In this document: one piece after another, positions 25,251 through 34,817 of the stretch
How positions within the stretch are numbered: position 1 is the first letter of the stretch
How the letters are laid out: each line of letters opens with the position of its first letter
Assembly: GCF_030161115.1 (NCBI RefSeq)
Contig: NZ_BSPQ01000002.1
Coordinates: 1-64,000 of the forward strand
Length of the DNA: 64,000 nucleotides
Direction: 5' to 3'
Source: Psychromonas marina
Lineage (GTDB): Bacteria; Pseudomonadota; Gammaproteobacteria; Enterobacterales; Psychromonadaceae
Program-made: the position numbers and the translations under genes
The notes under the pieces: generated by a model
Told to the model about the DNA's origin: nothing
Seen by the model: the letters and a program-made list of their open reading frames with translations, nothing else
The model's database searches: none

Positions 25251-26393
25251 ATGTCTCGAACTATGTTGAGGCGTGACTTTCTGCGTCTTTCTGGCCAGTT
25301 GTTGTTAGCGGGGATTATTCCTACTAACAGTTACGCTAATAATAACCCCTCGCTTAGCAATCCCAGTCAGGCAATTATTTATGGCTGTGCGAAAAAGCAA
25401 GACCAATACTATCTGGTGGGGTGTGACTTGCAGGGTAATACCTTAAACCATTTCGCTTTACCCTCCCGTGGGCATGGCATTGCTATTGATAATACTCATC
25501 AGCAAGCGGTGGTTTTTGCTCGCCGACCTGATAACTACTTTATTCAATTTAATCCATTAACAGGAAGCGTGATTAATGAATATCAAATTGAATCGGGGGA
25601 ACACTTTTTGGGTCATGGTTGTTTTGACCAACAGGGGTTATTGTATGTTTGCGAAGCTGATACTGATTCTTCACAAACTTCCATCGCTGTTTATCAGCTT
25701 AACGATAAAATAAAAAAAATTGCTGAATTTAGTGGATTTGGTCTTGGTGGGCACGAAATTGTCATGCACCCAGATAATCAGCATCTTATTTTGGCATTGG
25801 GTGGCATTAAAACACGTGGACGAGAAAAAATAAATTTAGATACGATGCAGCCTGCTCTACTGTATATCGATAAAATGACTGGCGAGGTTAAGCAAACATT
25901 AACACTGGATGATCATCTTCTGAGTATCCGCCATCTAGCGGTTAATCAAGATGGTTTGGTGGTTTTTGCGTGCCAATATCAATCAATAGATAATCAAAGT
26001 ATTGAAGCTCAATATCCTGAAAATCAGGGGTTAGCAACACAATCTCTAGATGAGTTACCTGCGCTTATTTATCATCACCAATTAGGAAAAAGGCAAGTTA
26101 GCCCATTAATTGCGAATGAAGAAACGTGGTTACGCTTTGATGACTATATTGGCAGCATCGCGATTAGTGAACAGAAGATAGTAGCGACCTCTCCTCGTGG
26201 TAACTGTTATGCAGTGTGGGATATTAGCGATAAAAAGCTGCAAAAAATAAAGCCCTTAACAGATGTCTGTGGTGCTTCTTTTTACCAGCAAAAGGTTGCT
26301 TTAACGACTGGCAACGGGGAGCAGGGTATTGTTAATAACATGCAGCTAACGCAATGGCATTGGGATAATCATATGGCAATATGGTTAGGTTAA
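25251..26393 (+). CDS. DUF1513 Tat-exported beta-propeller-like protein
   Basis: A 380-residue DUF1513 protein. It opens with a Tat signal (LRRDFLRLSGQLLLAG), consistent with export of a folded, possibly cofactor-bound protein. Repeated strands around HGIAIDNTHQQAVVFARRP, then FLGHGCFD, GGHEIVMHPDNQHLILALGG and SIRHLAVNQDGLVVFACQYQ suggest a seven-bladed propeller with conserved His residues in several blades. DUF1513 genes accompany imelysin/di-haem genes in Fur-regulated operons; the function is unknown. It is the last gene of the operon. Confidence 0.85.
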   Translation: MSRTMLRRDFLRLSGQLLLAGIIPTNSYANNNPSLSNPSQAIIYGCAKKQDQYYLVGCDLQGNTLNHFALPSRGHGIAIDNTHQQAVVFARRPDNYFIQFNPLTGSVINEYQIESGEHFLGHGCFDQQGLLYVCEADTDSSQTSIAVYQLNDKIKKIAEFSGFGLGGHEIVMHPDNQHLILALGGIKTRGREKINLDTMQPALLYIDKMTGEVKQTLTLDDHLLSIRHLAVNQDGLVVFACQYQSIDNQSIEAQYPENQGLATQSLDELPALIYHHQLGKRQVSPLIANEETWLRFDDYIGSIAISEQKIVATSPRGNCYAVWDISDKKLQKIKPLTDVCGASFYQQKVALTTGNGEQGIVNNMQLTQWHWDNHMAIWLG

Positions 26394-26483
26394 TGAGTGG
26401 AGCATGTCATAAAAAATACCCTCTAAAACAGGAGTATTGAAGCTATCTTTTATTAACGCTGCTGTATTGGTTCTTGCGCTCAT

Positions 26484-26520
26484 TGTGAAGGGGTAAATAT
26501 AACTTATTTAACCTCTTCAC
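26484..26520. terminator. Hairpin between convergent DUF1513 and FMN reductase genes
   Basis: A long imperfect stem (GTGAAGGGGTAAAT pairing with ATTTAACCTCTTCAC) in the 153-nt convergent gap. No strong T-run, so termination efficiency is uncertain. Confidence 0.55.
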
Positions 26521-26546
26521 ATTAAATGTGAATAAAAGCAAACATA

Positions 26547-27068
26547 CTAAAGTTGAGAAATTGCGTCCGCTATCTTATCCGTCAATGCTTTATCGGTTAA
26601 TTGTCCGTTTTCTAAATCAAAGTTATCGTAAAAGCTAGGCACTGAAATTGCTGCTTTTACATCCGCTGCAAAATAGGGGGCAGAACCCTGTGCGGCAGCT
26701 AATACCGTTGCTGCACCACCAGGACCTGGAGAGGTGGCAAGCATGATCACCGGTTTGTTCTGGAATAGCTTCATATCGATGCGTGATGTCCAATCAAAAA
26801 GGTTTTTGTAAGCCGCCGTATAAGAACCATTGTGCTCTGCAAAGGAGATAACGATAACATCTGCGTCACCCAATTTCTCATAAAAGGCTTTTGCAAGTGC
26901 CGGTTGGCCAAGCTCTTTTTCACGATCTTCACTAAACAGTGGCATCTCATAGTCATTGATATCGAGTAGTTCTACCTGTGCATCTTTGATCTGTTTTGCT
27001 GCGTAGTTAGCTAGCTGTTTATTTATCGAGTTTTTGCTGCTGCTTGCTGCGAATGCGAGTACTTTCAT
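26547..27068 (-). CDS. NADPH-dependent FMN reductase family protein
   Basis: A 173-residue flavodoxin-fold reductase (NADPH_dep_FMN_red). The phosphate-binding loop AASSSKNSINKQLA is close to the GS.R..S family motif, followed by the acidic DINDYEMPLFSED loop and ATSPGPGGAATVLA near the flavin. The frame opens with an ATG two codons earlier, but the ATG at 27068 is correctly spaced from AGGA and gives the natural MKVLAFAAS start. It probably reduces quinones, chromate or azo compounds; substrate unknown. It is divergent from a LysR gene, which probably controls it. Confidence 0.85.
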   Translation of the reverse strand: MKVLAFAASSSKNSINKQLANYAAKQIKDAQVELLDINDYEMPLFSEDREKELGQPALAKAFYEKLGDADVIVISFAEHNGSYTAAYKNLFDWTSRIDMKLFQNKPVIMLATSPGPGGAATVLAAAQGSAPYFAADVKAAISVPSFYDNFDLENGQLTDKALTDKIADAISQL

Positions 27069-27131
27069 GATCATTTCCTATCTTTTATCTTATTGGGTGG
27101 ATACACTTTAAATTATTTTCATATGTTAATT

Positions 27132-27186
27132 AATCCCATTTTTGAGGATTGATTGTTTCCAAATGACTTGTAATATCTGTTAGATA
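27132..27186. promoter_or_regulatory. Candidate LysR operators in the FMN-reductase/LysR divergon
   Basis: Two small inverted repeats lie in the divergent gap: AATCC-N9-GGATT (27132-27150) and TATCT-N3-AGATA (27174-27186). Either fits a LysR-type dyad (T-N11-A class). Support is by position and symmetry only. Confidence 0.4.
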
Positions 27187-27198
27187 AAAGGATTTGTG

Positions 27199-28101
27199 AT
27201 GGCGATTAACGGAAAACTACTCGATGGGTTGGTGACCTTTGTGCAAGTGGTCAGTGCGGGCAGTTTTACTCTGGCTGCAGATCTGAGTGGCCATTCAACC
27301 TCTTATATCAGTAAAGAGATCAATAAATTAGAAGCACGTTTAGGCGTACGTTTATTGCATCGGACGACCCGTTCACTGAGCTTAACACCAGAGGGTGAAC
27401 TCTATTTTCAGCGCTGTTGCCAGATAATAGAGGATGCAGAGCAAGCTGAAAATGCCATTATTGGTAAGCAAGGAGAACCCCATGGTTTGCTGCGGATCAG
27501 CTGCCCGATGGCCTATGGTTTATCGAATTTGAGCCCAAAGTTAAGTCTATTCACTGAAAAATACCCGAAGATCCAACTTGAATTAGATCTCAATGACAGG
27601 AAGGTTGACCTTGTCTCGGATGGTTTTGATATTGTCATTAGAGCGGCTGCACATTTAGAAGACTCTTCACTGATTAGCCGTAGAATCTCGCAATCAGAAA
27701 TGTTAATACTCGCTTCGCCAGACTACATTACTAAACATGGTATGCCAGCTCATCCTTTCGATCTTACGCGACATAAAATAATCAGTTACAGTAATTTAAA
27801 GCAGCCCAATATATGGGGATTTCAGGATAATGATGGCAAACAGATTCAGGTACACCTTGAAAGTCATGTACTAACTAATAACTCTAGACTAGAGATAGAC
27901 TTAGGCGTTGCAGGACAGGGTATATTTGCGGTGCCGCGTTTTGCCTTAAAAGATGAATTAGTAACGGGCAAACTGATTGACGTTTTTCCCGATTGGCCTA
28001 AACAGTCAATAGGTATCTATATGGTCTATCCAAGTCGTAAGCATATGTCGGCTAAGGTACGTAGTTTTATTGATTTTGTGCTGCAAGAGTTAGGTGACTA
28101 G
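27199..28101 (+). CDS. LysR-family transcriptional regulator
   Basis: A 300-residue LysR regulator. The winged HTH is at about 10-65 (TFVQVVSAGSFTLAA through GVRLLHRTTRSLSLT), followed by the periplasmic-binding-protein-like effector domain. It belongs to the group of CrgA/DhmR-like regulators typically placed divergently from flavin-dependent reductases. The start at ATG 27199 is preferred over GTG 27196 because AAGGA is correctly spaced. It likely senses a substrate of the adjacent reductase. Confidence 0.88.
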   Translation: MAINGKLLDGLVTFVQVVSAGSFTLAADLSGHSTSYISKEINKLEARLGVRLLHRTTRSLSLTPEGELYFQRCCQIIEDAEQAENAIIGKQGEPHGLLRISCPMAYGLSNLSPKLSLFTEKYPKIQLELDLNDRKVDLVSDGFDIVIRAAAHLEDSSLISRRISQSEMLILASPDYITKHGMPAHPFDLTRHKIISYSNLKQPNIWGFQDNDGKQIQVHLESHVLTNNSRLEIDLGVAGQGIFAVPRFALKDELVTGKLIDVFPDWPKQSIGIYMVYPSRKHMSAKVRSFIDFVLQELGD

Positions 28102-28162
28102 GTTCGCTTTACCATTGTTTATTGCTAAACAATGGTTTTTTAATATAACGCTATTTTTCAAA

Positions 28163-28696
28163 TTAACGTTTCATCTGCCAATCTTCAAGTTCGACTAACA
28201 CCAGCAATGCGCCATGCCCACCAAATTCGAGTGGCGCTTGGTGAAAGGCTAAAATGTCAGGATGTTGTGCAAGCCACAACGGAACCTGCTTTTTAAGTAC
28301 GTAAGTACCCACGCCATGTAAAACACTACAGCAATATAAACCCTCTTTTTTACAGCAAGCGATCAAGCCGCCTAACTCACGTTTGGCTTCTACTTGATTT
28401 AATCCATGCAGGTCAAGAATGATCTCTGGCGCAAAGTCGCCACGGCGTAACTGCTTTACCAGATACTTTTGTGCATCTTGACGAAGATAACGTACTGGGC
28501 CATCTTCACTGAGCATTGGCTCAAAACCGTCGGAGAAATGGTCGGTTTCGAAATTTGCCGCTATCTTTTCTTGAATAACCTGCTTTTTCTTCATGTTTTT
28601 AGGCGGCAGTTTTATGGTATCCTGCTTTAACTTTTTAATACCTGAAAACTCTGCGCTAAATAGCGAAAAATCATCGTCACTGTTATTATTTGTCAT
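28163..28696 (-). CDS. smrB: Ribosome rescue / Smr-domain endonuclease SmrB
   Basis: A 177-residue SmrB (YfcN). The Smr domain is C-terminal: DLHGLNQVEAKREL (about 100-113), then SVLHGVG and GGHGALLVLVEL, all characteristic. SmrB cleaves mRNA between collided ribosomes. The basic, disordered N-terminus (KLKQDTIKLPPKNMKKKQV) is typical. As in E. coli, it lies divergently next to prmB and aroC, with 54 nt between the two start codons. Confidence 0.93.
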   Translation of the reverse strand: MTNNNSDDDFSLFSAEFSGIKKLKQDTIKLPPKNMKKKQVIQEKIAANFETDHFSDGFEPMLSEDGPVRYLRQDAQKYLVKQLRRGDFAPEIILDLHGLNQVEAKRELGGLIACCKKEGLYCCSVLHGVGTYVLKKQVPLWLAQHPDILAFHQAPLEFGGHGALLVLVELEDWQMKR

Positions 28697-28750
28697 GGTT
28701 TTTCCAACTCTCTATTTTGAAAACGCAGTTTAACTTAGTTGGAGAAAAAA

Positions 28751-29662
28751 TTGGAATCGAATTTTCGTGAAGAAGCAGTAACTGAACTGCTGACTATCCA
28801 AGATATGTTACGTTTTGCTACTACCCAGTTTAATCAAGCCGGGCTTTTTTATGGCCATGGCGCTGACAATGCATTAGACGATGCAATGCAGCTTATTTTA
28901 CCATCATTAAACCTACCGCTATTTGGTGGTGCTGAAATGCTACAAGCTCGTTTATTACGTAGTGAACGCGAAATGCTGGTGGACTTGATCGCTAAACGTA
29001 TTGAATTACGTATTCCAGTGGCTTATTTAACCAATACCGCATGGTTTGCTGGTCTTGAGTTTTATGTTGATGAACGTACCTTAGTGCCACGTTCTCCCTT
29101 CGCAGAGCTGATTAATGATGGCTTTAAACCTTGGTTAACAGAGCAGCCTGAGCGTATTTTAGACCTTTGTACTGGTAGTGCGTGTATTGCGATTGCCTGT
29201 GCTTATGCTTTCCCTGATGCGTATGTTGATGCGGTTGATATCTCTGACGATGCGTTAGACGTTGCAGAGATTAACATTCAAGGACATGGTTTAGAACAAC
29301 AGGTTATTCCGATGCAGTCGGATCTATTTTCTGGCATCGAGAATGAAAAATATGACCTGATTGTGTCAAATCCTCCTTATGTTGACCAAGAAGATATGGC
29401 AAACTTACCTGAAGAGTTTAAACATGAGCCAGAATTAGGCCTTGCATGTGGCTTTGATGGCCTTGATTTAGTACGTAAAATGTTAAATCAAGCGGCTGAT
29501 ATGCTTAACGATAATGGATTATTGTTTGTTGAAGTGGGTAATTCACAAGTACACCTGCAAGAAAGTTACCCTGAAATTCCATTCGAATGGATTGAATTTA
29601 AATCAGGCGGTCATGGTGTGTTTGTATTAACCAAAGCACAATTAGATAAAATTGAATTGTAA
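28751..29662 (+). CDS. prmB: Ribosomal protein uL3 N5-glutamine methyltransferase
   Basis: A 303-residue PrmB that methylates a glutamine of ribosomal protein L3 using S-adenosylmethionine. The SAM-binding motif is [14 protein letters not shown] and the catalytic NPPY is in [13 protein letters not shown]. The start is a TTG at 28751: it has GGAG 6 nt upstream and the resulting [20 protein letters not shown] aligns end-to-end with the E. coli N-terminus, whereas the TTG at 28739 does not. Its neighbours smrB and aroC are the conserved context. Confidence 0.94.
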   Translation: MESNFREEAVTELLTIQDMLRFATTQFNQAGLFYGHGADNALDDAMQLILPSLNLPLFGGAEMLQARLLRSEREMLVDLIAKRIELRIPVAYLTNTAWFAGLEFYVDERTLVPRSPFAELINDGFKPWLTEQPERILDLCTGSACIAIACAYAFPDAYVDAVDISDDALDVAEINIQGHGLEQQVIPMQSDLFSGIENEKYDLIVSNPPYVDQEDMANLPEEFKHEPELGLACGFDGLDLVRKMLNQAADMLNDNGLLFVEVGNSQVHLQESYPEIPFEWIEFKSGGHGVFVLTKAQLDKIEL

Positions 29663-29681
29663 TCACGCTATTTAGAATAAT

Positions 29682-29707
29682 AAGCACCTATAAAAAATCA
29701 GGTGCTT
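29682..29707 (+). terminator. Hairpin between prmB and aroC
   Basis: A perfect 8-bp stem (AAGCACCT / AGGTGCTT) with a 10-nt loop; only a short T-run, so it is perhaps a weak attenuator between the two genes. Confidence 0.6.
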
Positions 29708-29729
29708 TACAAATTAGGGATAAAACATA

Positions 29730-30818
29730 ATGGCAGGAAGTAGTATTGGTCAACTTTTTAAAGTGACAACCTTTGGTGAGAGCCACGGTGCAGCATTAGG
29801 CTGTATTGTAGATGGTATTCCACCAGGCCTTGAAATCTGTGAAGCAGATTTACAACACGATTTAGATCGTCGTCGTCCAGGGCAATCTCGTTATACCACA
29901 ATGCGTCAAGAGGGCGATCAGGTTAAAATTCTTTCGGGTGTCTTTGAAGGAAAAACAACGGGTTGTAGTATTGGTCTGTTAATCGAAAATACTGACCAAC
30001 GCTCAAAGGATTATTCTGCAATTAAGGATCTATTCCGTCCTGGTCATGCTGATTATACTTACCATCAGAAATATGGACACCGCGATTACCGTGGTGGTGG
30101 TCGTTCTTCTGCACGTGAAACAGCAATGCGAGTTGCTGCTGGTGCGATTGCTAAAAAATACCTTAAAGAACTATTAGGTGTTGAAATCCGTGGTTACTTA
30201 AGCCAATTAGGTGATATTACGCCAGATCTCATTGATTGGAATGAAGTGGAAAATAATCCGTTTTTCTTCCCTGATACGAGCAAAATACCTGCACTTGAAG
30301 ATTACATGAAAGCGTTAATCAAAGAGGGCAACTCAGTGGGTGCTAAAGTCACTGTTGTTGCTTCTGGTATTCCTGTTGGTCTTGGTGAGCCGGTATTTGA
30401 TCGTTTAGACGCTGAACTTGCACACTCTTTGATGAGTATTAATGCGGTTAAAGGCGTGGAATTTGGTGATGGTTTTGCCGTTGCGAACCAAAAGGGTACA
30501 GAGCACCGTGATGAGATGACGCCAGAAGGGTTTTTATCAAACCATGCTGGTGGCGTTCTGGGTGGTATCTCAACTGGGCAAGATATTATTGCCTCGATTG
30601 CACTCAAGCCAACTTCAAGCTTAACGATTCCCGGTCGTACTATTACCACTGATGGTGAAGCGACTGAGATGATCACTAAAGGTCGTCATGATCCCTGTGT
30701 CGGCATCCGTGCTGTGCCAATTGCTGAAGCGCAAATGGCTATTACGTTACTGGATCATCTATTACGTCATCGTGCGCAGAACTTACACGTTCAGACGAAT
30801 ACACCAAAGATTAAGTAA
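29730..30818 (+). CDS. aroC: Chorismate synthase
   Basis: A 362-residue AroC that converts 5-enolpyruvylshikimate 3-phosphate to chorismate with reduced FMN, the last step of the shikimate pathway. All three family signatures are present: [18 protein letters not shown] near the N-terminus, [20 protein letters not shown] and [17 protein letters not shown] near the C-terminus. Length equals that of E. coli AroC. It ends just before a strong terminator. Confidence 0.97.
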   Translation: MAGSSIGQLFKVTTFGESHGAALGCIVDGIPPGLEICEADLQHDLDRRRPGQSRYTTMRQEGDQVKILSGVFEGKTTGCSIGLLIENTDQRSKDYSAIKDLFRPGHADYTYHQKYGHRDYRGGGRSSARETAMRVAAGAIAKKYLKELLGVEIRGYLSQLGDITPDLIDWNEVENNPFFFPDTSKIPALEDYMKALIKEGNSVGAKVTVVASGIPVGLGEPVFDRLDAELAHSLMSINAVKGVEFGDGFAVANQKGTEHRDEMTPEGFLSNHAGGVLGGISTGQDIIASIALKPTSSLTIPGRTITTDGEATEMITKGRHDPCVGIRAVPIAEAQMAITLLDHLLRHRAQNLHVQTNTPKIK

Positions 30819-31208
30819 ATTACTGTCACGAACAGTTAAACCTTTTCTATTTAGCCCCGCATTGAAGATGATTCAGTGTGGGGCTTTTTTATATATTAAG
30901 CTGCAACGTTGATAATTTACCCTAATGGAATAGTGTTATAACAATCTAACTATACTTAGTCATTCTTGTAGGTTAAATTCTTTTCGAACTTCGTTTTCAA
31001 TTTTTCAATTAGAATAAATCGTTAACTTAATGAACTAAACGAGGAGTTGATAGGGATTTCATGGGTATTAGGTTTAATTAAAGCTCACAATTGGCATGAA
31101 ATGGTAATGCGAAATTTATAATCATCACTATTATTTTGTAAGGTATAAATAGAAAATACGTGTAAGCATTTGGACTACAATAGCAAGATTGACTGTTAGG
31201 ATAACAAT
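30819..31208. other. 390-nt intergenic region after aroC
   Basis: It holds the aroC terminator (30853-30890). The remaining 300 nt, AT-rich, must carry the promoter of the DUF3299 gene; I see no convincing ORF or palindrome. Confidence 0.5.
30853..30890 (+). terminator. aroC terminator
   Basis: A 13-bp stem with two G.U pairs (AGCCCCGCATTGA / TCAGTGTGGGGCT) followed by six T residues. Confidence 0.9.
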
Positions 31209-31871
31209 ATGAAAAAACGACTATTACTCCCTTTATTATTTAGTTTGATATCAGTTGCACAAGCTAGCAACGTGACGAATATTGGATGGTCAGATCTGCA
31301 AGGAAAAGTAGCCCCTTACCATGACCCTTTTAAAGAGTTAACAGGCGAACAGCTTTATAACTTATCTCTCTACGCTCGAATCACTGGCATTAAAAAGCAA
31401 TCACCAGAAAAAGTGACGGAGGCAATGCAAAAAGAAGCTGAAGATGCAAAGGTAATGCTAGAAAATGAAAAGATAGATATTGCCTATATGTTTGAGCAAC
31501 GCTTCATTATTATGAAAAAGCGCCAACAAGCTGCTATGGCAACGAATAAATTGTTAATTGATACAAATATTGAAATTGCTGGTTATATGCTACCACTTGA
31601 GTTTGACGGTGAATTGGTTACTGAGTTTTTATTAGTGCCAACTATTGGTGCTTGCTCGCATGAGCCCGTACCATCTCCAAATCAGTTGATTTTAGTTAAA
31701 GCCGAAAACGCCATTAAGGCGAATTCCCTCTATATGCCAATTAAAATCTCTGGCATATTACGTACGACAGCCCAAGCGAAAGACCTTTATTTAGTTGATG
31801 GCCAAAAGAATATTGATCTGTCCTATCGCGTAGACAATGCTTTGGTTGAACCGTTTATCGGCACTCGTTAA
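31209..31871 (+). CDS. DUF3299 periplasmic protein
   Basis: A 220-residue exported protein with a signal peptide (1-19, ending AQA). The segment IEIAGYMLPLEFDGELVTEFLLVPTIGACSHEPVPSPNQ is the DUF3299 hallmark, with a conserved Cys-Ser-His and Pro-rich loop that could bind a metal. In other bacteria such proteins occur near putative lipoprotein or copper-related transport genes; here it stands alone. No function is known. Confidence 0.8.
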   Translation: MKKRLLLPLLFSLISVAQASNVTNIGWSDLQGKVAPYHDPFKELTGEQLYNLSLYARITGIKKQSPEKVTEAMQKEAEDAKVMLENEKIDIAYMFEQRFIIMKKRQQAAMATNKLLIDTNIEIAGYMLPLEFDGELVTEFLLVPTIGACSHEPVPSPNQLILVKAENAIKANSLYMPIKISGILRTTAQAKDLYLVDGQKNIDLSYRVDNALVEPFIGTR

Positions 31872-32255
31872 ATGTTAATGGGAAACCGTGGTTATGTCGT
31901 TTTCACGGTTTTCTTTTCGCTCCTTATACCCTTAAATCTAGTGATTAATTGTACCTTTATGCAGGTAAATGTGACTATTAGCGTGGGGTAAATAAAATCA
32001 CTCGTTACAGTAATAAGACCATTAGTATTTCCATGAGATGGTTATTAAAAATTGAGTGGTGGATGTTAACCTAGTCTGTTGTTGTATCGCTTCTCTTACT
32101 AAACCTCATTATTTTTTGATGCCTAGAGTATTTTTGTTATAAAAATAATTTTTGGCATGAAATGGCAAGTAGATCCTGTTCTTTTAGCTACACTTCACCA
32201 TAATCAAATGTTAAATAATTGTTTAACTTGCTGTAATTTAATAGGGAATATAATA
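31872..32255. other. 384-nt intergenic region before the amidohydrolase gene
   Basis: The frame of the amidohydrolase is open from 32157, but the ATG there lacks a ribosome-binding site. Otherwise the stretch shows no ORF, clear operator or terminator to me. Confidence 0.5.
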
Positions 32256-33656
32256 ATGAAGATATTCAAGCAATGTACGCTAGCACTTTTTGTTGCAACT
32301 GCTTTTACAACCATATCGGTATCAGGTGCAGAAAAAGCGGTGCAGCAGGTGTTATTTAAGAATGTAAACATCTTTAACGGTATTGATAATAAGCTCTATA
32401 AAAATTCTAATGTGCTTGTAGAAGATAACCTTATTAAATCTATTTCAACAACCGATATTATTATAAATAGCAAAGCGGTGGTGATTAATGGTGGCGGTCG
32501 TACTTTAATGCCGGGTTTAATTGAAGGTCATGGTCATTTACAAATGAATGGTACAGGACTTGCGGATATTGAAAATAACCGTAATTGGGAAGAGCTCGCT
32601 ATTCGTTCAACTGCGCGTGCAAAATCAGCATTAATGTCAGGTTTTACGACGTGGCGGGATGCAGGTGGGATGGGGGCTGGTTTACGTAAATCAATTGATG
32701 CAGGTGTTGTCATGGGGCCTCGAATTTACAGTGCTGGTGCGTTTATTGGTCCAACGGGTTCACATGCTGATTTTCGTAACTTTACCACACCCAATGAAAC
32801 ATTTAATGGCCCGCAAACTGCGGGGGCACGTTTAGGGGTGACCTGTACCGCTGATAGTATTGGTGATATCAAAGCATGTGGGCGTCAAAACTTTATGCAA
32901 GGTGCGACACAAATTAAAGTGATGTCGAGTGGTGGTGTTGCATCTGCTTTTGACCCTTGGCAGTTAGATGCATACTCGCAAGCTGAATTAGAAGCAGCAG
33001 TAGAAGTCGCTGATGCCTACGGATCTTACGTAATGTCACATGCCTACAGCAAAAAGTCATTAATGCGTAATTTAAATGCAGGTGTAAAAACACTTGAGCA
33101 TGCATTCATGTTTGATAAAGAGGTAAATGACCTAATGAAAAAGAAAGGCGCGTTCATGACCACTAATATGACCGCATTTTCTCCATATTTAACACAGATT
33201 GAAGCGATTAGCTCAAGTCCAGCCGCTTCGCGTAAAGCAGAAACTGCACAGGCTGCGTTTGAAGACTATCTGAAAAATGTTAATGAATACCAACCTAACC
33301 TGGGCTTCCAAGTTGATTGTGTAGGTGATGTTCCTACCTGTGAGCAACAAACTGATCACTCTATCTACTTAACAGCTCAGTTTCTCGGTAACTTCTATGC
33401 TTTAAAATCAATGACTTCTACTAATGGTGAAATGGTGAAATTATCGGGTGAAGTATTAGACCCATACTTCCAAGGTAAATTAGGCGTCGTTGTTAAAGGC
33501 GCTTATGCAGATTTATTATTAATTGATGGGAATCCTCTGGAAGATATCACCGTGATCGGTGGTAATGAAAAGTGGTTTGATGCACCTGCCCGTGATGGCA
33601 TTGAAACGATGCGTATTATCATGAAGGATGGTGTTATTTACAAAAACACGCTGTAA
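32256..33656 (+). CDS. Exported metal-dependent amidohydrolase
   Basis: A 466-residue amidohydrolase-superfamily enzyme of the imidazolonepropionase/Xaa-Pro-dipeptidase-like branch. The start at 32256 has AGGGA upstream and yields a clean signal peptide (MKIFKQCTLALFVATAF..SVSGA), so the enzyme is periplasmic or lipid-associated. Metal ligands are visible: HxH in IEGHGHLQM, His in VMSHAYS, His in TLEHAFMF, and Asp in GFQVDCVGD. The C-terminal YADLLLIDGNPLEDITV closes the beta-sandwich domain. The neighbours (AraC regulator and porin) suggest uptake and hydrolysis of an external cyclic amide or dipeptide-like compound. The substrate is unknown. Confidence 0.85.
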   Translation: MKIFKQCTLALFVATAFTTISVSGAEKAVQQVLFKNVNIFNGIDNKLYKNSNVLVEDNLIKSISTTDIIINSKAVVINGGGRTLMPGLIEGHGHLQMNGTGLADIENNRNWEELAIRSTARAKSALMSGFTTWRDAGGMGAGLRKSIDAGVVMGPRIYSAGAFIGPTGSHADFRNFTTPNETFNGPQTAGARLGVTCTADSIGDIKACGRQNFMQGATQIKVMSSGGVASAFDPWQLDAYSQAELEAAVEVADAYGSYVMSHAYSKKSLMRNLNAGVKTLEHAFMFDKEVNDLMKKKGAFMTTNMTAFSPYLTQIEAISSSPAASRKAETAQAAFEDYLKNVNEYQPNLGFQVDCVGDVPTCEQQTDHSIYLTAQFLGNFYALKSMTSTNGEMVKLSGEVLDPYFQGKLGVVVKGAYADLLLIDGNPLEDITVIGGNEKWFDAPARDGIETMRIIMKDGVIYKNTL

Positions 33657-33671
33657 ATTTCAATGTAAATG

Positions 33672-33694
33672 AGGCGTATGATTACGCCTTTTTT
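33672..33694 (+). terminator. Terminator after the amidohydrolase gene
   Basis: A perfect 7-bp stem (AGGCGTA / TACGCCT, loop TGAT) with a T-run; the next gene begins only 16 nt later. Confidence 0.85.
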
Positions 33695-33709
33695 GAGCAA
33701 CTAAAAAAT

Positions 33710-34762
33710 ATGCCGAAACAACAATATAACCGACCTATTGGTTTGATTAAAACAGCTCAAGTTAAAAAGTTTATTGAAATGCTACAAATGATTGAGGCAG
33801 ATATCTATCTGATTATAGAAAAAGTGGGGTTACCGGATAAAGTACTGAATACTCATCATCCTTATATTCCAGAAATTCCAGTGCGCTTATTACTCAGTGA
33901 AATAGTAGAAGCCTGCGGTTTAGTTTCTTACCAAAAAATATGCTGGCTCGCTTGTCGTCAGTTATTTATTCCTGCGATGCTTGAGAAAATAAGTGAAGCT
34001 AAAAATCTACAACAACTACTCGAAGAGTTTATAGAAATAATTAAGAATGAATCAACACAAGTTGAGTTGTCAATTGAAAAAAACGTCGATAAAACTTGGC
34101 TAGTACGTCGTAAAAAATGGAGTGATGAGCCTTGGTATTTGTATGCAGAGTTATTTTCGACCGCTTATTTGATTGAATTGATACGTGCATTAACTGATAA
34201 AAATTGGTTGCCTGAAGAACTTGCGATTCAAAGTTCTGATGTAGGTGCATTTACACAATTAATACTGTGCGACAACCCTAATATTCGATTAATAAAGGTT
34301 TATCGCGACCGTGGAGGTTGTGCGATATCTATTCCGCAAGACTTATTCAATGCTCCCTTTAAGCATCATTATGGTTGGATAAAACCAACACGAGAAAAAG
34401 ATGCACCTACTGATTTTGTCGGTTCATTAATTGTTGCTTTGCCTCCCTACTTGAATGAAGGGAAGTTAGCGATTACTAAAGCTGCTAGCATTATCGGAAT
34501 GAGTGTACGTACTTTTCAACGGCGTTTAGATGAACTAGGTACTAACTACACCAGCGTTTTAGAAGAAGTGCAACTGCAAGAGGCGAAGTATTATCTACAA
34601 CACAGCGATATTACGATCACTACCATCGGTGTGCAGCTAGGATATTCCGATCTATCACACTTCTCGCGTGCATTCAAAAGACTTTCTGGTGAAACACCGA
34701 GCCACTATCGACTAACCAATCAATGTAAAGAACGGACATCAAAGATTAAATTAATGTCTTAG
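33710..34762 (+). CDS. AraC-family transcriptional regulator
   Basis: A 350-residue regulator with a C-terminal AraC/XylS DNA-binding domain. The first helix-turn-helix is around AASIIGMSVRTFQRRLDELG, and the family signature TITTIGVQLGYSDLSHFSRAFKRLSGETPSHYR is near residues 300-332. The N-terminal part resembles the OruR/ArgR-type 'arabinose-binding domain-like' (DUF) region with no recognisable cupin motif. It lies between an amidohydrolase and a porin on the same strand and probably controls both in response to their substrate. Confidence 0.88.
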   Translation: MPKQQYNRPIGLIKTAQVKKFIEMLQMIEADIYLIIEKVGLPDKVLNTHHPYIPEIPVRLLLSEIVEACGLVSYQKICWLACRQLFIPAMLEKISEAKNLQQLLEEFIEIIKNESTQVELSIEKNVDKTWLVRRKKWSDEPWYLYAELFSTAYLIELIRALTDKNWLPEELAIQSSDVGAFTQLILCDNPNIRLIKVYRDRGGCAISIPQDLFNAPFKHHYGWIKPTREKDAPTDFVGSLIVALPPYLNEGKLAITKAASIIGMSVRTFQRRLDELGTNYTSVLEEVQLQEAKYYLQHSDITITTIGVQLGYSDLSHFSRAFKRLSGETPSHYRLTNQCKERTSKIKLMS

Positions 34763-34817
34763 TGAGGAAATAATCTTTCACTCGTACTTGCTATTCACAA
34801 TTTAAATGGAATTTATT

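Noticed and set aside
30302-30676. 124-residue antisense frame in aroC
   Set aside because: aroC on the plus strand has all family signatures over this stretch; the antisense frame is a shadow.
32157-32255. Earlier ATG for the amidohydrolase
   Set aside because: No ribosome-binding site, and it would place 33 polar residues before a clean signal peptide.
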